64,000 bases of DNA from Blautia glucerasea (GCF_020537505.1 NZ_JAJBMO010000007.1:1-64000), one strand, 5' to 3'; shown: positions 51,813 through 60,558, counted from the stretch's first letter. Notes: generated by a model from the letters alone, not told the origin. Numbers and translations: made by a program.

Positions 51813-52609
51813 AAATTAAAGAAGAACGCCATCCATGTTTTGCAAGTGGCTGCAAAAGTGGACGGATACATTTACCAGTTGCTCCGATATGTAATATACA
51901 ATGTAATTATTGCAAAAGAGAGTTTGACTGTTTGAATGAATCACGTCCAGGAGTGACATCTCGTATTATGAGTCCTGAAGAAGCTTGTGGTTATTATAAG
52001 AAGAATAAGAAGATTTATAATTTGGCAGTTGCCGGAGTCGCAGGACCAGGTGATGCTCTTGCAAATTGGAAAGAGGTGAAAAAAACTTTTGGGTTAATAA
52101 GAAACATAAACAAAGATTGTGCATTTTGTATATCTACTAACGGATTACTTATTCCGAGATTGTCTGCAGAAATAAAAGATACTGGTATTGAATATGTAAC
52201 CGTTACGATTAATTCACTAGAAAAAGGGATTGGAGCTCAGATATATGAAAAGGTAATCTTTGATAATACTGTGAAGACGGGGGATGAGGCTGCTGGTTTT
52301 CTTATTGACAGACAAATGGAAGGAATAGAAATATTGAACTCTTTAAATATAAAGATAAAAATCAATTTTGTCTTGATTCCAGGTGTTAATGAAAACCAAG
52401 TTGAAGCGGTTGCAAAATTTGCATCAAAAAACCGAGTAACATTAATGAATATTATTCCCCTGATTCCTATCGAGGGAACTAAATTTGAAAAATTAAAAAT
52501 TTCACATTTACGTAGAGATATTAGTAAGTATCAAAATATTGCTGCTAAATGGGTTCCCATTATGAAGCATTGCATTCATTGCAGAGCCGATGCAGTTGGA
52601 TATTTATAG
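51809..52609 (+). CDS. NifB-core radical SAM protein
   Basis: 266 residues from GTG 51809, whose GTGA overlaps the PabB stop. RIHLPVAPICNIQCNYCKRE has the radical SAM triad Cys28-x3-Cys32-x2-Cys35, followed by FDCLNESRPGVTS, a near-exact NifB signature. The C-terminal HCIHCRADAVG matches the cysteines that hold extra clusters. The NifX-like tail found in many NifB proteins is absent, as in methanogen NifB. NifB joins two [4Fe-4S] clusters into NifB-co, an 8Fe-9S-C unit, using carbon from SAM. Its presence implies that the NifD/E-like protein uses a NifB-co-type cofactor, unlike CfbD or chlorophyllide reductases, which need none. Confidence 0.88.
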   Translation: MKIKEERHPCFASGCKSGRIHLPVAPICNIQCNYCKREFDCLNESRPGVTSRIMSPEEACGYYKKNKKIYNLAVAGVAGPGDALANWKEVKKTFGLIRNINKDCAFCISTNGLLIPRLSAEIKDTGIEYVTVTINSLEKGIGAQIYEKVIFDNTVKTGDEAAGFLIDRQMEGIEILNSLNIKIKINFVLIPGVNENQVEAVAKFASKNRVTLMNIIPLIPIEGTKFEKLKISHLRRDISKYQNIAAKWVPIMKHCIHCRADAVGYL

Positions 52610-52645
52610 TATTAACAAATCATAAAATAAGAGCCATAATTCTAA

Positions 52646-52810
52646 TCAGATATCGTTTTAAAAGGCGTATTTCTGACGGAAAAAGTTGAAAAAATAAAGA
52701 AAGTACTAGAAGATATTATTTGGCTGTGTGAAGAAAGAACTCCTTTGTTGAATGAAAAACACATAACAAATTGTGTTGGGGAGCTTTGCAAGAGCATAGA
52801 AAAAACTTGA
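52646..52810 (+). pseudogene. Startless short coding remnant
   Basis: 54 codons without a start read SDIVLKGVFLTEKVEKIKKV and continue EDIIWLCEERTPLLNEKHIT, ending at TGA 52808-52810. Composition is protein-like. It probably is the 3' end of a lost gene at the right edge of the cluster. No family recognised. Confidence 0.3.
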
Positions 52811-52834
52811 AAAATCCGAGAAAAGTGATACAAT
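52807..52834 (+). promoter_or_regulatory. Promoter of methionyl-tRNA synthetase gene
   Basis: TTGAAA, 16 bases and TACAAT (52829-52834). The gene therefore has its own promoter. The GTAC palindrome of the cluster promoter is not present, and no T-box leader (no GGTGGNACC-type block) was seen. Confidence 0.5.
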
Positions 52835-52870
52835 AAAATAGACTAATTATAAATGAAAGAAGGAATATTT

Positions 52871-54805
52871 GTGAAGAAAAATTATTATATCACAACTCCA
52901 ATATATTATCCATCAGGAAATCCTCATATCGGTCATTGCTATACTACAGTTGCATGTGATTCAATAGCAAGATATAGAAGAAAACAAGGTTACAACGTCA
53001 TGTTCCTTACAGGTACTGATGAACATGGCTTAAAGATCGAACAGAAAGCCAAAGAGGCGGGAATAACTCCAAAAGAATATGTTGATAATGTTGTATTAAA
53101 ATTTAAAAAATTGTGGTCATATATGAATATTGATTATGACCGTTATATTAGAACAACAGATGAGTATCATATAAAAACAGTTCAGAGCATCTTTAAAAAA
53201 TTATATGATAAAGGATATATTTACAAGGGAACATATGAAGGCAAATATTGTACACCTTGTGAAAGTTTTTGGACTCCTTCCCAGCTTGTAAATGGAATGT
53301 GTCCAGATTGCGGAAGACCTGTAATTGATGCTAAAGAAGAAGCTTATTTCTTTAAATTATCACAGTTTTCGGATAGATTGGAAGATCTGCTTTTAAACAC
53401 GGATTATTTACAGCCGAAAAATAGAGGAATAGAACTGGTTAATAATTTTATCAAACCTGGACTTGAAGACTTATGTGTGTCAAGAACAACATTCAAATGG
53501 GGAGTACCAGTTACATTTGATGAAAAGCATGTTGTGTATGTCTGGATTGATGCTTTAAGCAATTATATCAGTGCATTGGGTTATGATAATGACCAGTACA
53601 ATGACTATGAGACTTTTTGGCCGGCAGATCTGCATATGGTGGCAAAGGACATTATGAGATTTCATGCACTTATATGGCCAGCTATGCTTATGGCCTTGGA
53701 GCTGCCATTACCAAAGCATTTAGCAGTTCATGGATGGATTACGTTTAATGGTCAAAAGATGAGTAAATCAAAGGGAAACGTTGTTGATCCTTTTGTATTA
53801 GGTGAGCGATATGGGTGTGATACAATACGATATCATATTCTCCGTGAGATGGCAATCGGTGCGGACAGCAGCTTTTCTAATGAAGTATTGATCAATCGAA
53901 TTAATTCAGATTTAGCTAATGGATTCGGTAATTTAGTGTCCCGAACTGTTGCAATGGTTGATAAGTATTTTGGAGGACAGCTGAGCACTGAACGTGAATA
54001 TGACGCATTGGATGATGAGCTTATTTCTTTAGCTACATCTATTCGGGGTGCTGTTGATACTTATATTGACAATACACAAATTAATTTAGCATTGGCGGAA
54101 ATATTTAAACTTGTGGATCGGTCAAATAAATATATAGATGAGACGGAGCCGTGGGTTCTTGGGAAAAACCCGGAGAAAAAGGCGCGTCTTGCTACAGTGT
54201 TGTACAATTTACTGGAGTGTATTAGAATTTCATCTGCATTGTTATCATCTTTTATGCCTTCTACAATGCCAAAAGTATGGGAACAAATTGGTGCGGAAGA
54301 AGAACATGTATCATATGACAATATGAACAAGTTTAATGTTTTACCTGTTGATGTTAAGGTTAAAAGAGGGGATATTATTTTCCCTAGAATTGATATCGAT
54401 AAAGAAATTGAAGCATTAAATGCTATCATAAAAAACAACGAAACCGTTAAAGAGGAAAATAATATTGAGCCAATTGAAAAGAACATTTCATTTGATGATT
54501 TCATGAAAGTTGATATGAGAGTTGGCGAGATAGTAGAATGTGAGAAGGTAAAGAAATCCGACAAATTATTACACCTCAAAATCAATGATGGATTTTCTGG
54601 AAGACAGATTGTTTCTGGAATTGCAAAATCATATAAACCAGAGGATCTGATCGGAAAAAAAGTCTTCTTTGTAGCGAATCTTGAACCGAGAAAAATATGT
54701 GGTATAGAGAGCCAGGGTATGATTGTTGCTGCAGAGAATGAAAACAAAGAGGTTGTTATATCTTTTGCTGATTCAAATCTGAAACCTGGTACTAGATTAG
54801 GTTGA
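52871..54805 (+). CDS. metG: Methionyl-tRNA synthetase
   Basis: 644 residues from GTG 52871, six bases after AGAAGGA; ATG 52853 is possible but has no ribosome site. Class I synthetase: TPIYYPSGNPHIGHCY (HIGH motif), zinc cysteines in CTPCESF and CPDCGRP, KMSKSKGN, an alpha-helical anticodon domain, and a C-terminal tRNA-binding EMAP-type domain (about 535-644, DFMKVDMRVGEI). It charges tRNA-Met. It sits between the nitrogenase-like cluster and that cluster's likely regulator. Whether it is the cell's only copy cannot be seen; a second copy beside a biosynthetic cluster could give self-protection. Confidence 0.92.
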   Translation: MKKNYYITTPIYYPSGNPHIGHCYTTVACDSIARYRRKQGYNVMFLTGTDEHGLKIEQKAKEAGITPKEYVDNVVLKFKKLWSYMNIDYDRYIRTTDEYHIKTVQSIFKKLYDKGYIYKGTYEGKYCTPCESFWTPSQLVNGMCPDCGRPVIDAKEEAYFFKLSQFSDRLEDLLLNTDYLQPKNRGIELVNNFIKPGLEDLCVSRTTFKWGVPVTFDEKHVVYVWIDALSNYISALGYDNDQYNDYETFWPADLHMVAKDIMRFHALIWPAMLMALELPLPKHLAVHGWITFNGQKMSKSKGNVVDPFVLGERYGCDTIRYHILREMAIGADSSFSNEVLINRINSDLANGFGNLVSRTVAMVDKYFGGQLSTEREYDALDDELISLATSIRGAVDTYIDNTQINLALAEIFKLVDRSNKYIDETEPWVLGKNPEKKARLATVLYNLLECIRISSALLSSFMPSTMPKVWEQIGAEEEHVSYDNMNKFNVLPVDVKVKRGDIIFPRIDIDKEIEALNAIIKNNETVKEENNIEPIEKNISFDDFMKVDMRVGEIVECEKVKKSDKLLHLKINDGFSGRQIVSGIAKSYKPEDLIGKKVFFVANLEPRKICGIESQGMIVAAENENKEVVISFADSNLKPGTRLG

Positions 54806-54900
54806 AAATGTAAAAAATAGAATTTAAGTTAAAAAATTCTGATTTGTGAATTGCGGACAGCGATAATTCATTTTTATAAACAAAATTAACGTTAACCATA

Positions 54901-54928
54901 TTGAATAATTATACCAATTTGGTACAAT
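54901..54928 (+). promoter_or_regulatory. Promoter/operator of XRE-type regulator
   Basis: TTGAAT (54901-54906), 16 bases and TACAAT (54923-54928). The spacer contains the perfect palindrome TACCAATTTGGTA. It matches the cluster promoter at 44580-44607 at most positions. A site like this on a regulator's own promoter is typical of autoregulation. Confidence 0.65.
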
Positions 54929-54972
54929 AGACCCAACTTATCAATGTATTTTGACAAAGGAGGGTCTTTTTT

Positions 54973-56043
54973 ATGTTAGCAAATGAAAAAATGGCAAGCG
55001 AGTTACTTCAGAAGAATCTGTTGTACATTATCAAGAATGAATATCGATCTCAGAAAGATTTTGCAGAAAAAATGGAAATTGCACCGCCGACACTTGTGAA
55101 AATCTTAAAATCCGGACAGATTCCCGGTATTTACCCTTTTTTTTATAACTTAGAAAAAGAAACCCCATACACCATGTCAGAAATACTGAGTACTGATATT
55201 ACAGTCAAAGACGAAGAAAGCTTTTCAAGAGATGTAAGCAAGGAGCAGGCGGACAAGCTGTGCGGTCTTTACTGTTTCTATTACTATGATACGGCTGCTT
55301 TCAAGGGACGTGACAATAAAGAGGCGAAAGAAGCCTTAAATAGTGGCTTATTGCTGATTTATAGAAACAAAGCGAATAAGGAATATGCCTGTATTGCGCA
55401 GTTTGGCATGAAGGTTAAGGAGATGCGCGAGAAGTTTTTAACCTTGGGCGGAGGGAAAATCAGCACGGTTACTTCGCTGGATAATACCGCAATTAAAATG
55501 AAAAGCTATTCCTCTGTTCATTTGTATCAGGGAACCGTGAAAATTACCAGTGGTCATGTTTATCTTACTCTGGATTACGGAGAAAAAGATCATGCTTTTA
55601 TTATTCTTCACAGACCAGATGGAACCGGAAAATATTATATTGGCGGTCTGGGAGCAATGGTGTCTACCTCAAAGGGCAGGACTTCTTTTCCCTGTATGCA
55701 GACGCTGGGCGTGTCACGGTTTAACATGGATATTTCCGAAGAGGAAATTGCAAGAAAGCTGCTGCTGGGCTATCCTTCCATCAAACCAGGAGATAAGTGT
55801 GAACCATTGTTGAAGCTGATCAAGCAGTTATATCAGAAACGTCTGGAATACGATAATATTTCCGAGAATTTTGAAATGGAGCTGTCTGATGTATACAGAG
55901 AGAGTTTAATTCAGGGGGAAGTTACAAGATTGATCAACAGTGTTGTGGAAAGCAATGTTTTCCGCACATTTAAGATTTCTTATATTGACGATGATGAGTG
56001 GTATCATTTTGTAAAAAAATTCAATCCCAGAAATCGTGGATAA
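54973..56043 (+). CDS. XRE-type HTH regulator with large effector domain
   Basis: 356 residues from ATG 54973 behind a perfect AAAGGAGGG. The first ~65 residues form a lambda-repressor-like HTH (YRSQKDFAEKMEIAPPTLVKIL). The remaining ~290 residues are a mixed alpha/beta domain with two long beta-rich runs (SSVHLYQGTVKITSGHVYLTL, IILHRPDGTGKYYIGGLGAM) and a helical tail. The domain is not recognised but looks like a ligand-sensing fold. It lies at the right border of the nitrogenase-like cluster and shares its promoter type, so it is the best candidate for the cluster's regulator. It is followed 19 bases on by the RelA/SpoT-like gene. Confidence 0.65.
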   Translation: MLANEKMASELLQKNLLYIIKNEYRSQKDFAEKMEIAPPTLVKILKSGQIPGIYPFFYNLEKETPYTMSEILSTDITVKDEESFSRDVSKEQADKLCGLYCFYYYDTAAFKGRDNKEAKEALNSGLLLIYRNKANKEYACIAQFGMKVKEMREKFLTLGGGKISTVTSLDNTAIKMKSYSSVHLYQGTVKITSGHVYLTLDYGEKDHAFIILHRPDGTGKYYIGGLGAMVSTSKGRTSFPCMQTLGVSRFNMDISEEEIARKLLLGYPSIKPGDKCEPLLKLIKQLYQKRLEYDNISENFEMELSDVYRESLIQGEVTRLINSVVESNVFRTFKISYIDDDEWYHFVKKFNPRNRG

Positions 56044-56062
56044 TAGAACGAGGAGGCTGACT

Positions 56063-57940
56063 ATGGAAGACAGACTGTTGGCACTGAAGAAAACAAAAAA
56101 TGTTAATACTGCAGCACCTGAAATGGTGGAGGAATATACAGAAGAGCAGATCAAAGAAATTCACGAGAAATATAGCAGAATCATAAAGACGATGTATGCA
56201 CATGGAGTTATGGCAGATACAAAACTGCTTAATGATGCATTTCAGTTTGCTATGGAGAAACATAAAGGGGCTCTGAGAAAAAACAAAGAGCCCTATATCC
56301 TGCATCCTATCGCAGTGGCTCAGATTTTGGCGAATTTAGGCTTTGAAAGCGATCTGGTGGCAGCAGCGCTTTTGCATGATGTTGTAGAGGACTGTGATGT
56401 CACTGTAGAATATTTGACGGAACGGTTTGGGAAAAATGTAGCCGATACAGTAGATGCACTTTCCGCAGTAAATGTTATCACATCTGCTGATCCGGAAATG
56501 GAGAAAAAAGACGTAGATGTATTATCAGATGTAAAGCTGCTAAATGAAATTGAAAAAAATCCGAAGGCGATCTATGTAAAAATCGCGGACCGTATGCATA
56601 ATTTGACGACGATCGGTGCTTTCCCTTATGCAAAACAACGGGCAAAGGCACAGCATACAAGAGAAATCCTGATTCCGCTTGCACGTAAAATGGGAGTTTA
56701 CCGTCTGATCTATGAATTGGAAGATTTGTGCTTTGGAATCGAGAACCCAGAATGTTATAGAGCAGTAAAAGAAAAATATGAGCAGCTTTTATGGGAAAAC
56801 CGGTATGGTGTGAAGGAAGTGCAGGATTACCTCACTATGATCTTTTTTGGAGACTCTCTTGATAGTGTTCGAAAGAGTGATTCGCTGTCCAAATTTATTC
56901 TTTCCTGTGGATACCGGAAAAGATATATGGAGAGTATTTTTCGTAATGTAACATCGCAGGTCTCGAATATCCTTACGGATCTGGAAAAGAACATATGCAA
57001 AGAAAAAGTGGAATTATATGATATCTATTTTATTGTAAAGGATGAATGTGCATTTACAGCGGTAGACGTCTTTTTCCATTTTTATCAGGAGCTCCTGAAT
57101 GGCTCTTACCGTATCACCGTAACGGAAATTAAAAGAAATGCAGAAGATACCCGTTCGTATTTTGTATTAGTGGATTGCTACAACAATAGATATCGTTTGT
57201 TTGTGGAAAAAGAATCGGATTATCTGAACAAAATGAATGGAGTTATTCTGGGAGGAGATCTTGGCTTAAAAAAACTTGGCAAAATTGATACCGCGGAACC
57301 GGGAGAAAGCTTTAAGCCATTTATCAATGTATATCGTAAGGATGGGACTATGGTGCAGATTGAAGAAGGTGCCACTATCCTCGATTTTGCCTTTGCCATT
57401 CATCCGGAAATTGGAATCTGTGCACGTTACGCTCTGGTTAACAAAAAACAGGAGCAGATTCCATTGTATGCAAAATTAAATGAAGGTGATCTGGTAGAGA
57501 TTGTCCACGATTCCCATAAGGATAATCCGGAATTGAATATTCCCCATGCAACCATCCGCTGGTTTGAATATGTTCGTACCCGTGAAGCTACGAGAGCTTT
57601 ATCCAGGTATCTTGAAAAGCATGTTGAGTCGGCAAAACCGCTGATACAGGTGCACGATGCAGAAGGAAATACGTATGAGATAGAAACGGGATCTACGGTG
57701 TTGGATTTTGCATTTCTTTTAGGAAACGAAACAGGGCTTCATTTTAAAGCTGCGTATGTGAATAAAAGTAAGAATAAAACCCGTATAGATAAAATGCTGG
57801 GGTATGATGATGTCGTGAAAATAATATCTGATGCTAGTGATACAGCAACTCCGAAATTTGAATGGTTGAATATTGTGAAAACCCAAAAAGCGAAAGATGC
57901 ATTATTGGAATACTTTAATTCGGTATTAAAAACTAAGTGA
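56063..57940 (+). CDS. RelA/SpoT-like HD hydrolase with two TGS domains
   Basis: 625 residues from ATG 56063 behind GAGGAGG. The HD domain (about 70-230) has YILHPIAVAQIL, LLHDVVEDC and KIADRMHNL, the Mn2+ site that hydrolyses (p)ppGpp. The region where the synthetase should be (about 270-390) keeps only faint similarity; the K-D-Y-I-A and G-Y-x-S-L-H boxes are gone. Two TGS domains follow (about 425-490, FINVYRKDGTMVQIEEGATI, and about 530-600), where most RelA/SpoT proteins have one. It is probably a hydrolase or a sensor rather than a synthetase. It closely follows the XRE gene on the same strand. Confidence 0.8.
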   Translation: MEDRLLALKKTKNVNTAAPEMVEEYTEEQIKEIHEKYSRIIKTMYAHGVMADTKLLNDAFQFAMEKHKGALRKNKEPYILHPIAVAQILANLGFESDLVAAALLHDVVEDCDVTVEYLTERFGKNVADTVDALSAVNVITSADPEMEKKDVDVLSDVKLLNEIEKNPKAIYVKIADRMHNLTTIGAFPYAKQRAKAQHTREILIPLARKMGVYRLIYELEDLCFGIENPECYRAVKEKYEQLLWENRYGVKEVQDYLTMIFFGDSLDSVRKSDSLSKFILSCGYRKRYMESIFRNVTSQVSNILTDLEKNICKEKVELYDIYFIVKDECAFTAVDVFFHFYQELLNGSYRITVTEIKRNAEDTRSYFVLVDCYNNRYRLFVEKESDYLNKMNGVILGGDLGLKKLGKIDTAEPGESFKPFINVYRKDGTMVQIEEGATILDFAFAIHPEIGICARYALVNKKQEQIPLYAKLNEGDLVEIVHDSHKDNPELNIPHATIRWFEYVRTREATRALSRYLEKHVESAKPLIQVHDAEGNTYEIETGSTVLDFAFLLGNETGLHFKAAYVNKSKNKTRIDKMLGYDDVVKIISDASDTATPKFEWLNIVKTQKAKDALLEYFNSVLKTK

Positions 57941-57978
57941 AGAGGAGCTTCTCTGTATAAGAATTGGAGGCTGATGTG

Positions 57979-58953
57979 ATGAAGTACCCTAAGAAGAACC
58001 ATTATCTGACTTTTAAAAGAATGAATGAAAATGATGTTGAAGTAAACAATGAGGTCGAAGACATAAGTTGGACAATGGATATTAGGACAGCCAGATTTCT
58101 TTATGCATTAGATGGACGAAAGAATCCCTATAAAATGAATCCTTACAGGAGTAGGGATGAGGTTACCCAATTGCTGGAACGGCTAGAGGAAGAGGAATTA
58201 CTGGATAGCGGTGAGAGAATTACCCCTCTTGGCATTGGAAGTGTGATTATTTCTTTATGGTTGCCGAAAGTTACACGGTTTAGCCGGTATCTTGGAAAAG
58301 TGTGGAATAAAATACTTTTATTCTGTTGGATGCCAGTTTTTATACTTGGAGTAAGGATACTTTTATCTGGAAGGTGGAGGGGAACGGATAGTGATTTTGG
58401 AATTGCTTATGGATATTTGATTTTGGCATTTGGATTACTTTTTCATGAGTTAGGGCATGCGGCAGCAAGTCTTGCCTATGGAGGAAGATTTTACGAAATG
58501 GGAATCATGCTGCATTATTTTCTTCCAGGTGCGTATGTGATGATTTCCTATGATAATGTGAAAAATCGCATGAAACGGGCACAGATTTCTGCGGCTGGTA
58601 TAGAGAGTAATATGCTTTTGGCAGGGATCTGTCTCTGTTTGTTGAAAATGGGGATATTTGATCCAATAGCACTATTGATAGGTGCGTTCTTTAATGTGAT
58701 GGTAGCGGTATCTAATTGTTGCCTAATTGATGGACTGGACGGTATGGGGCTTTATCAGGAATTTCTTGGCAGAGGGTTTCTGGACAAAGCCAGGCTGCTG
58801 GTTCGGGACTCTAGAGGGAAAAATAAGATTAGACGAAGGGGGATTAATGGAGAAATTACCCTAGTGGCTTGTTATCTCATTGTAATTATGCAAGTGTTGT
58901 TGCCAATTATTCTTTTGATGAATGTGTTTAGTATTGTAAGCATTTTTGTTTGA
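57979..58953 (+). CDS. M50-type membrane metalloprotease with PqqD-like N-terminus
   Basis: 324 residues from ATG 57979 behind GGAGG. Residues about 5-80 follow the PqqD/RRE plan (Y-L-T-F-K-R, NEVEDISWTMDIRTARFLYA-L-D-G, then a helix pair QLLERLEEEELL), which in peptide natural product systems binds a leader peptide. Five or six membrane helices follow. LLFHELGHAAAS supplies the HExxH zinc site and IDGLDGMG replaces the usual NLxPxDG motif of site-2-type proteases. This would be a leader-recognising intramembrane protease. Neighbours are a four-helix membrane protein, a TatD hydrolase and a 21-residue frame. Confidence 0.7.
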   Translation: MKYPKKNHYLTFKRMNENDVEVNNEVEDISWTMDIRTARFLYALDGRKNPYKMNPYRSRDEVTQLLERLEEEELLDSGERITPLGIGSVIISLWLPKVTRFSRYLGKVWNKILLFCWMPVFILGVRILLSGRWRGTDSDFGIAYGYLILAFGLLFHELGHAAASLAYGGRFYEMGIMLHYFLPGAYVMISYDNVKNRMKRAQISAAGIESNMLLAGICLCLLKMGIFDPIALLIGAFFNVMVAVSNCCLIDGLDGMGLYQEFLGRGFLDKARLLVRDSRGKNKIRRRGINGEITLVACYLIVIMQVLLPIILLMNVFSIVSIFV

Positions 58954-58994
58954 GAAAACACAGCGGACAAGTTGGAAGGGAGAGGTGGTTACTT

Positions 58995-59393
58995 ATGAGA
59001 AAGCGAAACCGGTTATCCGGTCTGACAGTTTTACCCATTGTAATTTCAATCGCATCGGCACATTACAAAATGCTATGGTTAATCCCGGTGGCTGTGTTTT
59101 CCATGCTTGTATTGGTGGGGACGCTGCCATTTTGCAGGAAACATGAGAACTTATGGATGTTTGTGCTGACGGCATTTTGCTCAATACCGGTTAATTGGTT
59201 CCTTTTAACAAATTTTGAAATATGGAAGAATGTTTTATATAGTGGGGGTGAGAGCCGCATCCTTACGAAAATTGTAATCGTTGAATATATGATGGTTTTG
59301 ACAGGGGTAGAAGAGATTATTTTGGGATTGCTTACACGTATGTTGTGGAGAAAACAGTACAAATTGTATATCCCTGTGGACGAAGAAGAGTAG
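58995..59393 (+). CDS. Small membrane protein
   Basis: 132 residues from ATG 58995 behind GGAGAGGTGG. Four membrane helices, with a basic N-terminus (MRKRNRL) and an acidic tail (VDEEE). It starts 41 bases after the M50-type gene and ends 13 before TatD, so it is in the same operon. No family recognised; it may be a partner of the protease or part of an exporter. Confidence 0.6.
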   Translation: MRKRNRLSGLTVLPIVISIASAHYKMLWLIPVAVFSMLVLVGTLPFCRKHENLWMFVLTAFCSIPVNWFLLTNFEIWKNVLYSGGESRILTKIVIVEYMMVLTGVEEIILGLLTRMLWRKQYKLYIPVDEEE

Positions 59394-59406
59394 GAGGAAG
59401 TCCAAT

Positions 59407-60174
59407 ATGCGTTTTATAGACAGCCATTGTCACCTGCATCACCGAAAATTTAATAAAGACAGGAACCAGCTTCTGGAGCAGATTGGGGAAAGCGAGATTT
59501 CTGCTTTTATTGAAGTGCCTATCGGGCTGCGGTCCAACTCTGATATGAGGAAAAAGATTGCGCTGCCGCAGGTGTACTTTGCGGCGGGAGTACATCCTTT
59601 AAAGGTGGAAGAACTGGAGACTCCGGGGGCATGGGAGCAGGTGCGGAAGTTTGCGGAGATGGAAAATACGGTGGCTGTGGGAGAAACGGGGCTGGATGAC
59701 CGGACTTTAAGGCAGGAACTGCAGGAAGAATGTTTTAAGCAATTTATAGAACTGGCGCTTGAGCTTGACAAGCCGTTGATCCTTCACTTACGGGGAGACG
59801 GGGCTTATGGAAGAGCACTGGAAATATTGAAGGAAAGGCAACGCAGGTATAAGGGTGTTTTGCATTGCTTTCATGGAGATATTCGGGAGGCGGAGCCGTT
59901 TCTGGAATTAGGGTTCTGCCTGGGAATCGGGGGCCTGGTTACTTATGAGGAAGAAGAGGAGCTTCGGGAAGCAGTTGCCCAGATCCCATTGGAGAAGATT
60001 TTGTTGGAAACGGATTCCCCGTTTTTAAAACCGGAGGCTTGTGTGGAGGACAAGAGAAATACGCCGCTTAATATACCGGTGATCGCGGAAGAAATTGCTG
60101 GGATAAAGGGGATTGCAGTAGGGCGCGTGGCGGAGGAGACGGTACTAAATACGAAGATGTTATTTGAAATATAA
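59407..60174 (+). CDS. TatD family metal-dependent hydrolase
   Basis: 255 residues from ATG 59407 behind AGGAGGAAG. TIM-barrel hydrolase with all metal motifs: FIDSHCHLHH (H-x-H), AAGVHP, VGETGLD, LILHLRG, LHCFHGD and LLETDSPF. Standard TatD proteins are DNases or deacylases of similar length. Here it closes an operon with a PqqD-like/M50 protease, which is unusual for housekeeping tatD. In Firmicutes, tatD often follows metG, and metG lies 5 kb upstream, but the two are separated by unrelated genes. Confidence 0.85.
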   Translation: MRFIDSHCHLHHRKFNKDRNQLLEQIGESEISAFIEVPIGLRSNSDMRKKIALPQVYFAAGVHPLKVEELETPGAWEQVRKFAEMENTVAVGETGLDDRTLRQELQEECFKQFIELALELDKPLILHLRGDGAYGRALEILKERQRRYKGVLHCFHGDIREAEPFLELGFCLGIGGLVTYEEEEELREAVAQIPLEKILLETDSPFLKPEACVEDKRNTPLNIPVIAEEIAGIKGIAVGRVAEETVLNTKMLFEI

Positions 60175-60310
60175 AATATAGAAAAAGTATTAAAATTGGC
60201 ACGCTAAATGCATTTTTTGGCGTCCTCGTGGGAATGACCGTGATGAGGAGATTGCTTATAATACTATCATAGAAAACAAAGTTGATCCAAAGTTAAGGAG
60301 GGCTAGGCCT

Positions 60311-60376
60311 ATGAAAAAAGCGTGGAAAAAAACATCTGTTTTTTATGGTGGGGATTTTGTTGCAGGACCAGGATAA
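60311..60376 (+). CDS. 21-residue peptide, possible RiPP precursor
   Basis: ATG 60311 is preceded by AAGGAGGGC at good distance. The frame reads MKKAWKKTSVFYGGDFVAGP with a last Gly and then TAA. Basic, Trp-containing start and Gly/Pro-rich end resemble a short leader plus core. It lies 136 bases after TatD and the PqqD-like/M50 genes. It may equally be a truncated longer peptide or chance; length alone prevents certainty. Confidence 0.4.
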   Translation: MKKAWKKTSVFYGGDFVAGPG

Positions 60377-60462
60377 TCTGAAGTTTACAAAACCTTTGGA
60401 ATGAATAATTTCAGAAAGTTCATATGGTATAAAAATGGTAAAAATGACCAAAAAAGAAAGAA

Positions 60463-60504
60463 AAATCGAGATTTATTGACAATATTAGAGAAGAATAAAT
60501 AATT
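60463..60504 (+). promoter_or_regulatory. Promoter of vWA operon with AAATC palindrome
   Basis: TTGACA (60476-60481) and AATAAT/ATAATT at 60498-60504 form the promoter. AAATCGAGATTT (60463-60474), the same arms as the palindromes at 177, 831 and 3780 with a different centre base, abuts the -35 box. Confidence 0.5.
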
Positions 60505-60558
60505 TTATTTAATAAAAATTCAAATTGTACGGAATAAAGAAAGGGAGGAACAGAGATT

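Noticed and set aside
52620..52870. T-box leader before metG
   Set aside because: Looked for the GGTGGNACC block and a terminator hairpin; neither is present.
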